64,000 nucleotides of DNA from Blastomussa wellsi (taxonomy: Eukaryota; Cnidaria; Anthozoa; Scleractinia; Plerogyridae). Shown here in pieces: positions 48,238-59,375 of the stretch (within the stretch, counting starts at the first letter, position 1; every line of letters starts with the position of its first letter). Below the pieces are notes generated by a model. It was not told the origin of the DNA and made no database searches. It saw only the letters and a list, made by a program, of their open reading frames with translations. The DNA lies in assembly GCA_947652115.1 (NCBI GenBank), contig OX393561.1, positions 45,440,263 through 45,504,262 on the forward strand. The letters run 5' to 3'. The position numbers and the translations under genes are program-made.

Positions 48238-48245
48238 CAACAAAA
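48128..48245. repeat. 118-bp near-perfect palindrome
   Basis: Outer arms 48128-48166 and 48207-48245 pair with few mismatches (TTTTGTTGTGTAGTATCGCT and complement). The spacer pairs too: GTATTTTGAC with GTCAAAATAC around a central CGTACG. No loop of any size remains. Probably a fold-back repeat. Confidence 0.8.
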
Positions 48246-49452
48246 TGTCTAATAACATATAAGTACTCGATGTTCTACTTTAAAGTTTCATAGCTGTCGT
48301 GAAACGGATATTATTTAAAAACCCTTAAAATTTCAAGTTATGAATATAGCGGAAATTCAGACCTACTTCTATCCGGACCATGGACGAAGCATAATTCATG
48401 AAAAACAATTTATGGCAGCTCTACATGTTATCTCAAAGGAGATATCAATTAATAACAACAGACTCCCTAAGAGAGTAACTTTACCAACTTTGTTATCAAA
48501 TTAATAAAGCATCTAGTACGGTGCAAGTCATTTGAGTTACAATATAAAACTTGGACTCAAAGAGTGCTATATAACACCTCTCACTTAAAAGAGTGCTCTA
48601 TAACACACAAAACAAATTGCTCAATATTGACTCTCAGATTTGAAATTATGGAAAAAAAAGCTCTTGAAAAGCTTTGTAGGTAAAAAGTATAAAACGAAAA
48701 ATGGTGCAATATCGCGCGCGGTAGGTGATTTGATTGACCACACCTCCTACTTCACAAACGTTTGTGTTGATATCTGATTGTAAAGCACATACTAGTGGGT
48801 GTTATTGTATACTTCTTATATATTGCATTTATAATATTTTGAACTTATCTTTTACACTTGCATCGAAGAAGCTATAACTAAAAGATAACGTCCGTGATTT
48901 ATAAAGTAAAGTAAATAGTGACTGCCTTGATATTTGCAATTATGATAGCCAGCGTTAATAGCGCATTAATTATTTCTACCAACTTCATAATCTGATTAGC
49001 CAAGTTATCGTGTTTATTAATTTCATTATTACAGATCGTGCGACGAATGCTGCAGTGCAAGCGCACTTGTTACATGCATGGTGCATCAGAATGTAAAAAA
49101 AACTAAAACATCGCTTGCGATTCATACATAATCATAACTAAAATGTACGAGTTAACCAGAAACGAATGACCCAACAGCATATTCCTAAGAAGATATGTCA
49201 TAAAACAGCCATTATGTAAAAAAACCTTAATGACCAACTGATATCAAACCCTGCACACATCACACTTACAAAGAACTAGAAATCTGATGAAATATTGCTT
49301 TTTGTCTTGGGATAAATCAATCTCCATCAACCGTGAGGATTTACCCTAAAAGACGGTTGGTAATGGCTTGGTTATTGTTTTCACCCATTAGTCGTACGTA
49401 TTGAACATCGACGAATAGCAAAGACCAGTTTCCTGACACTTGAATTACAGAG

Positions 49453-49459
49453 TATAAAG
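49453..49459 (+). promoter_or_regulatory. TATA box of gene G
   Basis: TATAAAG, 66 bases upstream of the gene G ATG. The duplicated pseudogene upstream region has lost it (ATGTAAAATA in its place). Confidence 0.5.
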
Positions 49460-49518
49460 CATAGCACTTTATTCTTGTTTTTCACTACTGTTTGATGTTC
49501 CCTGGCAGAAACTAGAAA

Positions 49519-51103
49519 ATGAACTCAAAAACGGTCTCTCTGTTTCTTGTGCTATCGATTGTTCTAAGCTTGGTGGTACAGAACGAGGCTTTTGTACCAA
49601 ACACGAGAATGCTTCGAAGCGAGAAAAGGAATAAAAAGTCGATTGCTTTTGGCTGCAAAGAGGTAAGCATAAAAAGTCATATTTTCTATGAATATAGAGG
49701 TATAGAAATACTCAGACACTTAAAGTAAGTCGTCATCACGATCATCATATTGCGTATAAAATAACTTATGGTGACTTAGTTTTGTAATTTTTACCTATTT
49801 ACTTCACTCTACTTACAATATTACGTTCTTCTTAAGGTACTTAAACTACTTCCAGTACAAAACAATAGTAAATATGGTGTAAAACTGAGAAAATGAAATG
49901 AGCTAATGTGGTAGATTTCGCAGATACTGCAAAAAAAGCCAATTTATACATAATGTAAATTAGAGTTAATGTAATAACCATAGACCTAATTTAATTATAC
50001 TCCAAGAGAGAGTAAACCAGTTCACTTCCTGTCATGGGCCACTTCCTGCACGTGATCCTTTCACATCGAATGATCTAGCTCGGCCAATCGCGTGCAAGCG
50101 AGGATTAGCACCTCTCTCTCAGTACCCTGGGGAATTATAACCCCCTAGAGAGGATTACCACCTCTCAATCAGTACCCTGGGGGATTATCACCCCCTAGAG
50201 AGGGTTATTACCTCTCACTCAGTACCCTGGGAGATTATCACCCCCCTAGAAAGGATTACCACCTCTCACTCAGTACCATGGGGGATTATCACCCCCTAGA
50301 AAGGATTACCACATCTCACTCAGTACCATGGGAGATTATCACCCCCTAGAGAGGATTACCACCTCTCATTCAGTACCCTGGGGAATGTTCACCCCTAGAG
50401 AGGATCATCAACTCTCACAGTACCCTGGGGTATTATCACCCTCTAGAGAGGATTATTTCCTCTCCCAAACTACCTTGGGGGATTATTACACCCCTAGAGA
50501 AAAGTGGCCTAGAGTCGTTCATTGGAGTACTTCATCCTTTACCTCTTTTCCCCACAATTGTCTTGGTTCTGTTGTTTGCTTGTATTATATAGTAAGGGTT
50601 ATGGGTTGGGAACATTAAGTGTCTACAGCTACACAAAAGAAAAGTTACTGATAACGGTAGTATAGTAGGAACCAGTCAGACCACTGTTGACCACTTTAAG
50701 CTCTCTAAACCTCCAGTAAGTAGAACTCAAAGCCGCTTTGCTTGGATTCACTGTCCTTCATCAACCACTGCAATCTTACTCCTATAAAAGTCTTGACTTT
50801 GTATCTATTTTTTATTTTATTTATTACACTAATTTATACACGACTTTAACTACTAATTTAAATTATAATGATCATTCCTAAGCCTCAAAACAATTATTGT
50901 TTCATGAAGGTTCGACAAATCGGTATTCCATTGTAGAATTATATATTGTTATATTCCAGCGCCGGTTATCAGTTTCTAAGGACCGCCACTTTTGTTTTTT
51001 TAACTTACAGCAACAGGCTTTCATCCGGGATTTCTGTGACGCAGTCCTACCCTGTCCCTCAGCACGAGCAAGCAAGCGCACAGACGATTTCTCCTTCGAG
51101 TAG
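49519..51103 (+). CDS. Gene G: two-exon secreted peptide precursor
   Basis: Exon 1 is 49519-49662 (48 codons, donor GAG|GTAAGC) and exon 2 is 51011-51103 (30 codons plus stop, acceptor TTTTAACTTACAG), giving 78 residues with a 1348-bp phase-0 intron that holds a minisatellite. The signal peptide (MNSKTVSLFLVLSIVLSLVV) ends QNEA; then FVPNTRMLRSE and Lys-Arg. The second peptide spans the splice and contains SIAFGCKEQQ and AFIRDFCDAVLPCPS, a C-x5-C pair plus one exon-1 Cys. A further Lys-Arg (RASKR) precedes the tail TDDFSFE. TATA and AATAAA signals are present. A decayed duplicate of exon 1 and its upstream region lies at 52940-53255. Confidence 0.78.
50100..50500 (+). repeat. 50-bp minisatellite in the gene G intron, about 8 copies
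   Basis: Unit of about 50 bases with two inverted repeats inside: GAGAGG ... CCTCTC and CTGGGGGATTATCACCCCCT. Units vary by a few bases. Each copy could form two small hairpins in RNA or DNA. Confidence 0.85.
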
Positions 51104-51219
51104 ACTGGTGACAAATACGTTAAAGGACGATACTGATACCTTGATGTGTAAAATAATTTGTTTAACATGTCGAAAGATATGTGTTTTTAAATATGTCCAC
51201 ATTCGCTAGTGACAATGTC

Positions 51220-51225
51220 AATAAA
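51220..51225 (+). terminator. AATAAA poly(A) signal of gene G
   Basis: AATAAA (overlapping a second copy) about 117 bases past the gene G stop. Confidence 0.6.
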
Positions 51226-51384
51226 TAAATATAGATTAATAGTTATGTGGTCAAAGTTTTTACTCAGTAAACCATTACTACCTTACAATGCTTTTGGATG
51301 GATTTTACGGTTTCGTTTTTAAATATCTTTAGTCGAGAAAAATAACAGCATAAAAATTAAAGACAATTTTAAAACATCCGTATT

Positions 51385-51830
51385 TATAATATAGATGGGA
51401 CCCTGTGCGCGCCCTGATTGGTCAAAAACCCATGTTTTATCAGAGTATAAAACATAGAAAAAGCGTGTTTTATTGTTTCTCGCCGCAAACCCTCTCGTCA
51501 ACATTTTTGTTAGAGATGGCGGAAAACATTTTCTTTGAAGAAATTTATGATGGGGTTCTCTGCGAAGCAGCTGAAGTTTAACAAATAAAGAAGAAGAAGC
51601 GAAAACAGTCGAGAAGTCGCGTTTTGTCGGGCTATCGGAGGACGACCTCGACCTGTAAAATCTATATTATAAAGCAAATGAAGAAACCGTTTATTACACT
51701 GTGATAAAACACTCGAGAAATGTAGAAAACACGAGCCGAGTGTTTTCTACATTTCCCTCGTATTCTCAAATGCCCGTTGCATTTTATCACAGTGTAATAC
51801 AAAGCTTAGGCTTCATTTTTTGTTAAATAA
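51385..51830 (+). mobile_element. Unclassified repeat with terminal hairpin and decayed ORF
   Basis: A short reading frame MAENIFFEEIYDGVLCEAAE at about 51516 is broken by stops, followed by a long hairpin (51693-51797; TTACACTGTGATAAAACACT and its complement, with a bulge in the right arm). It looks like a transposon remnant. The class is unknown. Confidence 0.4.
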
Positions 51831-53117
51831 AGGTATTGTTGTAACTGGCTGACAATAAACTTTTCCTTGTTTGTTTTGTGGCCTAAGGCTCACGAAAATG
51901 TATGGTATAGGGTATCAAGTGCTAACTATGCACTGAAAAAATAAACACTGATTATGGAACCAAACGCTATTTAAAACTGTTAATTAAAATCACGAAACGC
52001 AAGATAGAATCACATCATTGAAAGTATCAAGTAAGATTTGATTGACCATTACTTCAGAAACTTTTTTATTGCTCAGTTATAAATCTGCGGTGTAACACAT
52101 GTATACGATGGAAACATTGCACTGAAAGCTGCTAATAAATTAAGGAGACTCTGATATTAATGAAAATTTCACCTTTCAACCTCAGTCTTTTGCTTTTGAA
52201 CCCATCCGCTAAAATTAAAAATGAATTTGAGTTATGTAATGTACCAATCAGTCTATTTTAAAAACCTTAAGGTTACTATTCTCAGCTGATACTTATTTTC
52301 TGAGCATAAAGTCTGTGATTTTTCGAAAATTAAATATTTTCACTTGAAAGTGAAAATTGAATATTTTCACTTGAAAGTGGACAAACATTATTCTAATCAG
52401 AACATTGCTAACAATGATTGAAAATACCAAAAATTATAACTTGGTGTTTTACTTTCCCTTAGAGTTAGATTGGCGAGACCTAATAAATTTCGCGACCTTG
52501 GTGCAAATCGCTGAAAGACGCGGAAATTAGTACCCGTTCACAATAGATCGTTTTTCATAGCAAGCAACCTAAAACGATGTGCTCCTATTAAATGGATGGA
52601 ATCTTGTCTTTATCCGCAAAAAAATAATGAACAACATTCAGGGATAATATAAAAATATCTTTTTCAAACTTCACAATCTGAGTACTTTACTTATGATGTT
52701 TATTATTTTTATATTAAACGTTGTTCGATCCAAATTTGAAAATAATGAAAAACACCACTAAAATGTGCAAACCGAGTAAATGACACAAAAAAATATTCCA
52801 ACGAAAAAATGCCATTTAACGAAGGTTTTAATGATCAACTGCGTTTCAAAACGTACAAACATCTCTCTTGAAAGACTGGCTATAAACGAAATTAAATAGA
52901 ACTTTTTCTTGGTTGTTTCTAATTGCGTGGCGTGCGAAATTTCCTAAAAGACTTCATTATTGTTGGACCTATTAGTCGTTCATGTTAAATTTCAAGGTAT
53001 TGCAAAGACAAGTTTCCTGGCATCTGAATTACAGAATGTAAAATAAAACATTTACCATTCTTGCTTGGACTTGCTCTACATTACCTGTTGATGTTCCCTG
53101 ACAGCAACCAGCTGAAA

Positions 53118-53255
53118 ATAAATTCAAAAACTGTCTCTTCTCCTTATGCTATCAATCGGAAGTTTTGTGCTACAGAACGAAGCATACAACCAAACCCTCT
53201 GATCTTTCGAAACGGAAAATGGGCTACGAGTTCGGTTGCTTTTGGCTACTTAGAG
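53118..53255 (+). pseudogene. Decayed copy of gene G exon 1
   Basis: Aligns along its length with 49519-49662. The ATG is ATA, the signal peptide core is destroyed by compensating small indels, and the Cys near the end is Tyr (SVAFGYLE against SIAFGCKE in G), but the NSKTVS start and the donor GAG|GTAAC remain. The similarity extends upstream to about 52940 (CCTAAAAGAC, GAATTACAGA, TTGATGTTCCCTG), so this was a tandem duplication of gene G. No second exon with a Cys pair was identified; an acceptor near 54314 leads to frames that do not match well. Confidence 0.8.
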
Positions 53256-53299
53256 GTAACATTATGCTTGCGCCATGTATAGATCATAGAATTATGTTT

Positions 53300-55420
53300 G
53301 CCAAAAAATAGGCCTTAAGTGAAATATTTAAATAACTCTTTATTCAGCTAAATAACTCGCAAGACAACATTTGTTCTTTCCGACAGAAAATAACCGCAGA
53401 GCCTTTCATTTTCATTCACAATATATGACCACCTCCGTTCGCTTACGTCATTAGCTAGAGAATAAAGAATAAAGCAGTCAATGGTTGCTGTTCGTATTCA
53501 ATGTCTGCAAATACAAGTGGTCCCGTATTCTGTAGTTTAGCCTCGGAGAAATTACAGCTAGGATACCAGAGTACGTACAGTAGCTAATGTAAACCTAACA
53601 TCAAGTCGAGGCTCTAGGTGTTGCACCATCTGTCTTGAGTTGTTAGCATCTGCTCGCGTTGAGCGCAATAAAGGTTGAGTTCTCAATGTCTACTGATGTC
53701 CGTTTCTTCGATTTTATCCATCAAAGAACAGTAATGTGGCCACGCTTGCAACACTTCAAATATCAAGCAGGTGCTTTGGTCCTAAAAGATGCTATTCGTA
53801 TATTAATATGTAATTTATAAGAGTCCTGTTTGAATGCGATTTGCGCTCAACTGTAAGCAGTTTGGCAAAATTTTCAACATCTGCGCCCATGACGCCATGT
53901 ATGTGTATGTCCACTTTTTGATAGTCAAAATTATTAGCCAATGAGTGCGAGAATTTGCTTCAGTTATGGATTTTTCAATGTTTTAAGAGCCCGTTTTATT
54001 AATTTGGAGCTGACCTAAAAGTATCCATCTGCTGGATATTTCGGGGGAAAATTTGTTTGTTCGAAAGTTCTAGGAAGCTTTTGGGGGTCTTACAAAAGTT
54101 CAGCTATCCTGGTGGGTGTTGTCGAAAGTTTATCAGAAAATTATAGGGAACGTCTCCCCACGGAGCTATTGGAGTTTAGCGACAACTAGGCAATATAAAT
54201 GCTTAACTAAATAATACAGACGTAAAGCCTGTTTATGGTTAAACGTTATGCCGTGAAAATTATACGCTTGCGGACGTCAGTATTTTTGAGCTTGTTCCTT
54301 TTTATGTTTCACAGTGGGCACGTCAAACGAACCTTCTGGAAGCCGTCTGGAACTTCCTAAGAATCAATTTAATGTCAAATGCGCAAGGCATAAAAATTGT
54401 ACTGGGAAGCAAACTTACGGGAGTAGATACATTCACATATTATATGGAAGTGTTTATCTATGTACACATTTTTTATGCGAATTTCACAATATGTATCCGT
54501 AATAATTAGCATCGACCAAATTTTATTTACAATTCTTTAAAAGAGCGGAAAACTCGCCGTTGACACAGCGAAGTAATTCTCTATAGATCTCTGTAAAGGA
54601 AAATATATTTGGTATCCTTCTTTATATATAGACAGTCTTATCTCGTTCTGTTGTTCACCGGCCAGTTTTTCGAACCATTTTATACAGACAGTCCCTCTCG
54701 CGGTTGGTCACTGGCGAGTCTGTTCGTTATGTATAATGCATTTGCTATGTACAGAATCTTCTACACCGCCGGCCATTGATCACCGGCGAGAAGTTCGTTA
54801 TGAATAAAGTATTTAATGTATTTATTGCATATTGTGAATTCGACGTCAGTAATTTGTTTCGTTCTATATATTGTAACGTATTATGCGTTTTTGTGATAAC
54901 CGCCAGTGACTTTCTAACTCTTGGCTTGAAAGTCAAGGGCTTCAGAAATATAAGGCATTTTAGCGGATCTGCACACGCACGCCAAGCTGGTTTGGCCGCG
55001 GCCGCAGTCGCTTGGAGCGACTATAAGATTTATATTTAGAGAGTTATCCATTTGGTACTTTATGCAGCGAAATTACTGTTCCAGTAAAAGTGCATCTTCG
55101 GAGGCCCATGGGCAGTTAGTCGGGCCGAAACGAAGTAACCACGGCAAAACTCAGAGCGACGAAATTTCGTGCTAATGAAACCGGGTCAAGTTTCGGCCTG
55201 ATGGGCCACTGGGCTCGTTATGCAGACTTCGCCTTTATAAATGTGTTTTCATTCGTTGTTCGTGCTTTTGTGTTTTGAGTTTAACTTTTCATCACAAGCC
55301 TTCGTAGGCGCCAAAGTTTTCCTTCCAGGTGCTGATACAACCGAGTATACCTGAAAATGAGTTTATTACAGGTAGAATGAACTTAATAATGATAAATTAT
55401 ATTACATTAAATCAAATCAA
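53300..55420. other. No gene supported
   Basis: A GCAATAAAGGTTGAGTTCTC block near 53668 looks like an LTR or retroposon polyadenylation region. An ORF from about 54314 encodes NVKCARHKNCTGK (C-x5-C) after a good acceptor, but in the wrong phase for the pseudogene upstream. Left unassigned. Confidence 0.3.
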
Positions 55421-55429
55421 ATGTAAATG

Positions 55430-55590
55430 TTGGTTTTTGTGGAGAAGGGAAAACCGGAGGACCCGGAGAAAAATCTCTCAAAGTAGATCAGAGAACCAAC
55501 AAACTCAGTCTACATATGACACCAAGGCCGGAAATCAAACCCGGGCCACATTGGTGAAAGGCTCTCACCACTGCGCCAACCCCTGCTCAT
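55430..55590 (-). mobile_element. tRNA-derived SINE
   Basis: Minus-strand A box GGCGCAGTGG at 55577-55568, with GAGCAGGGGTTGGC just before it, and a decayed B box near 55533. The head matches the SINE at 13340-13425; a body follows. Orientation is opposite to that copy. Confidence 0.6.
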
Positions 55591-55599
55591 GCAAATGGC

Positions 55600-58370
55600 A
55601 AACAGGTGATAACAAGAGTTAATATGGACGGGTAGATATAGTTAGCTGGATGTAAAAATTTCCATGCCTAATGATAGATAATTTAGTAAACATAATTATG
55701 TAATTATTGGATTGTCACTCAACTCACGTGTAATGGTTGAAGAGGATCTTCCTACTGATGGCTGTTAAGTTAAGAGATATACGGTGATAACTGATATAAT
55801 TAGGATATTCAGGAAGCATAATTAATGATAATTAATGCTTTGGGGAAATAGATTTCACCTGTTGCTAAAAGACCTTAACTGGATTGTCACAAGCTGGCAC
55901 ATCGATGACAAGAAGTTCGACAGCATCATTTTATTTTTTGATTCAGCATTCTTTGGATGTAAAAATGTAAAAATTGTCGTCTGAAAATAGATTCATTTGG
56001 TGGACGCTTTGTTTATTACTGTTCGCATAAATATCAAGATCGTTTTAAGGTCACTTCAAAAAGTTTCGATGCTGACTCTCGTGTATGGACAATCGAAATA
56101 GCACATGATCGGTTTTATACAGTAATGAAAGTTTTGACATCAGCTTTCCCATTTTCTCTCCGACTACATGCCTAATTTGTGCTGAAATCTTGAGGAAAAA
56201 TAACCTGATCTCTCCGATCCTCTGCAAGGTTTGAATGGAAATTTTTTATCTTGCAAGAAGCTTTGGTCGTCAAAAATTAAAACGAAATCCATCCCTTAAC
56301 TTGAATTAGTGATTACATCGTCACATTCCCCTCAAATAAAGCTGCCGACTTGAGGTAAAGATCGTTTTAACAACTATAAATCTACTCTCTAATTGGCAGT
56401 GTGAACCGTGAATGTCAGTATTCCAATTTTCATCCGGCAAAAAAAGTATTAAGCTTGAGGTTATATAGAACCGCAGACCGACCGTGCCAAATAAATGCAA
56501 ACAGAAAATGAAATACCCATTATTTTTAAGTCATGGGTTGTTTTAAAACGGCGTCGGCATAATCTTGTACAAAGACTGCCGAGGCGGATCAGGTTTAGGC
56601 GTGAATTGACAATCAGATTTCTAATGGTAGTTGGCAATTTCGTGTAAACCATTTTCTTATAAGCGTAAAGCTAATAAACTCAGAAACCGAAAAGCAAGTC
56701 TTTTAACAACCATTATCACGGTCAGGAAAAAGTTATGATTGAAAATTTCGATCAGTAAATGAAATCTCGTCACGGAAGGCAGTCTTGTTCTTCCCGACGA
56801 CATCCACATAAAATAAAGACAATTCATGATCAAGTCGACTATGTTTAACTTTGTTTTTCTTTGGAGGAGGGGTGCTTCATTCTTACCGAGACATTCTTTT
56901 TTTAGTTTTTTTACCAAGACAAAGTTTGCGAGCACTAAATTTAGCGATTTTCGCCCAGCTCATTATAGTTAAAAGCCGTTGATAATAGTAATATTAAGGT
57001 GTCACATCAGATAACATAAAGACGCGCAGGATGTTTAGGGGTATTCATTTGCAGCCCTTAAGATGCCATATATCTCACTCTAAAAGTTAGTTGATTATAA
57101 ACATTAGAGCCAAAACAGATAAACCGGTAAAATATAAGAAAATTGTACACATGACCTTCTGTTATGGTTTTAAATCTGTGGTATTCTTAAGTTAACTAAA
57201 AGGTTCCCGTTTCAATGAAAATAGCCAAACTATTTTGACGGTAATAATGAAATGTGGGTCTGTACGTAGCATGGCAAGCCTTTAAAAGACAAAAACTAAA
57301 TCAACTACTATTGTTGTGAAGTGAAAACTGCACACTTAAACGAATAACCTTTAGTTATAGCTAGTCAAAACAGCTATCATTATTTCATTTCTTGTTTTTC
57401 GCTCTATAGATACACATCACATCTCTTACCCCAAGAGAAATTAGAACTTCACCTCGAGTACCGGTTTACAGAGAGGAAAAGCAAAGATAAATATAGCCCT
57501 ACTCACAACCATAATCACAGCCCTAAGGAAAACTTTTAAATTGATTCACCCATAAACATGCCGAATAGATTGCGAAATCTTAGCTTGCATGGCGCGCTCT
57601 TAACGTGTGTGATCACATATTACTGCCCGGGCTGTTTCCTCTTCATTCAAGTTACTTTGGCTGTGAAATTTCTATTTGTTTTTTTTGCTCAAGTTACCAA
57701 AGATATACGTATCTTTTAGTTTACCTGTGCCCAATTATCTAACTTCGCGGTTGCTATGAATAAAAATAACTAAAGGAAGAATTTTATTTAGATTAATAAT
57801 TCGATTCAATGAAACTTCACTTACTTGTTTCATGAATGGTGCATTGGCGTCTTGTCAGGTTTCTAATGAATCTTTTGTCTCCCAATAGGCTTTCTTTCTC
57901 TTTACTCACGTGATTTTCAATGCAACTGTTATGAAGAAAGCGCTCGTTTATGGAACTTACAAAAATCCAGCCTTTACTGCGATTCAGGAGAAGAAAAACT
58001 AAAATAAGCGGTAGCTGCGATTCAATTAGAAGTCATTAAATCTACGTTTTCGCAGATTTATAATGATAAAATTGTAACCCCACAGGGGAAAATTTGGGAA
58101 AAACTGGAGTACGCTACAAAATCTTAGTTTATGTTCATCTGATGAGCAAGAAGAAATTCAAACCTAGACTTCGCACACACTAGTCATATATTGGAGAACT
58201 GATTACTTTGTCCTTGCACTTTTTATATATGGGTTCCAATCAATTGCAAAACTATACCTATTTCAAAAACATCACAGCCATTGATTTATATTATTAGAAA
58301 CTGTATTTCTCTCCCTTGCTCTCGAAAGTTGTCTTTAATATATTTTTTTTTTTCATTTTACGTAACCTTC
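55600..58370. other. No gene supported
   Basis: Minus-strand ORFs at 56461-56652 and 56657-56935 lack domains and signal peptides. Nothing else was recognised. Confidence 0.35.
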
Positions 58371-58379
58371 GAGGATCGG

Positions 58380-58850
58380 AAGGAGGAGATAAGCTCTCAA
58401 TAAAACCGTCACTTTTGGCTAACTAAAAAAGGATGAGAGTTTGCTAAATTGGAAATTTTTAACAAATTTTATGAAGAGAGAGCAAGCTGTAGATCACAGA
58501 CGATGTATGAATCACGAGGATTGACTTTCTCATGGTGGCCGACTTCCGTTTTTAATCCAAATGCGAACAAAATACAACTGACAAAAAGTTAATAATGATA
58601 ATTACAGATATTTCTTGAGTAGCATTTAAATAAACCAGGAACTGAAATATTATCAGTCTGTTTTTACTTTCCTTATTATTCACGCTGCAAAGGAGAAAGG
58701 CGATCAATCATTTCACAAGCAAGAATACAAAAGCTAAATCGGTTTAGTTGTTTCAAGGTGTTATGTAGCTTAATGATTTAAAAGGTGATTACTTAGAGAA
58801 TAAATTTACTTTACGGAAAAGAAACACAATATCTGACGAAAGTAGAAACA
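58380..58850 (+). repeat. Upstream flank of gene H, duplicated at the window edge
   Basis: Blocks match 63470-63870 in the same order and orientation: a CCGTCACTTTTGGCTAAC block (near 58410; near 63490 as CGTCACTTTAGCTAACC), and an AAAAGGTGATTA block (near 58780; near 63798) with related neighbours. Confidence 0.6.
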
Positions 58851-59262
58851 AGAAATATATATTTTTGGATAGTCTAGCATGCGTTTTTTAAATTAAAAAA
58901 TGTTATTTTTGGGAAATTGTAAATACTCTATCAGTTTGGTTGTACTCAAACGTAAAAGACAGAAAACCGCAAGTGTCGGCACTTTTGTGTTTTTTTCCTA
59001 AATGCTCTTTGGCTCTTGGTATTAAGGGCCCGCGATGATTCACAAAAAGGAAGTAAAATGGCAATATCATTCTGCCACCATGTGGTATTGAGTGCGGGAA
59101 GAAAATAACAAGAAGGAAACTACAAAAGAAACCTTCATTTCTCTTTGTTCATTAATTTATCATCTCCCTAATTTCTCATTAAGGAAGTGTTTTTTATCTC
59201 AACCGAAGACGCCACGCACTCATACAACGAAGCTGACACGATAGCGCTGTCAGAATCAAACA

Positions 59263-59270
59263 TATATAAG
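59263..59270 (+). promoter_or_regulatory. TATA box of gene H
   Basis: TATATAAG, 113 bases upstream of the gene H ATG. Confidence 0.6.
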
Positions 59271-59375
59271 GCAGTCTTTCGAGCCACATGGACATCAACA
59301 CATTTTCTGATCTTTACTGTTGTTAATAACTAGATTTTTGCAAGACAGGACTACATTGAGAGCTTTTTTAAAAAA

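Noticed and set aside
50100..50500. CRISPR array
   Set aside because: Units are contiguous 50-bp tandem repeats with no unique spacers, inside an intron of eukaryotic-type sequence.
54314..54502. Possible exon 2 of the gene G pseudogene (CARHKNC)
   Set aside because: Wrong phase for the upstream donor and no similarity to gene G exon 2 beyond Cys spacing.
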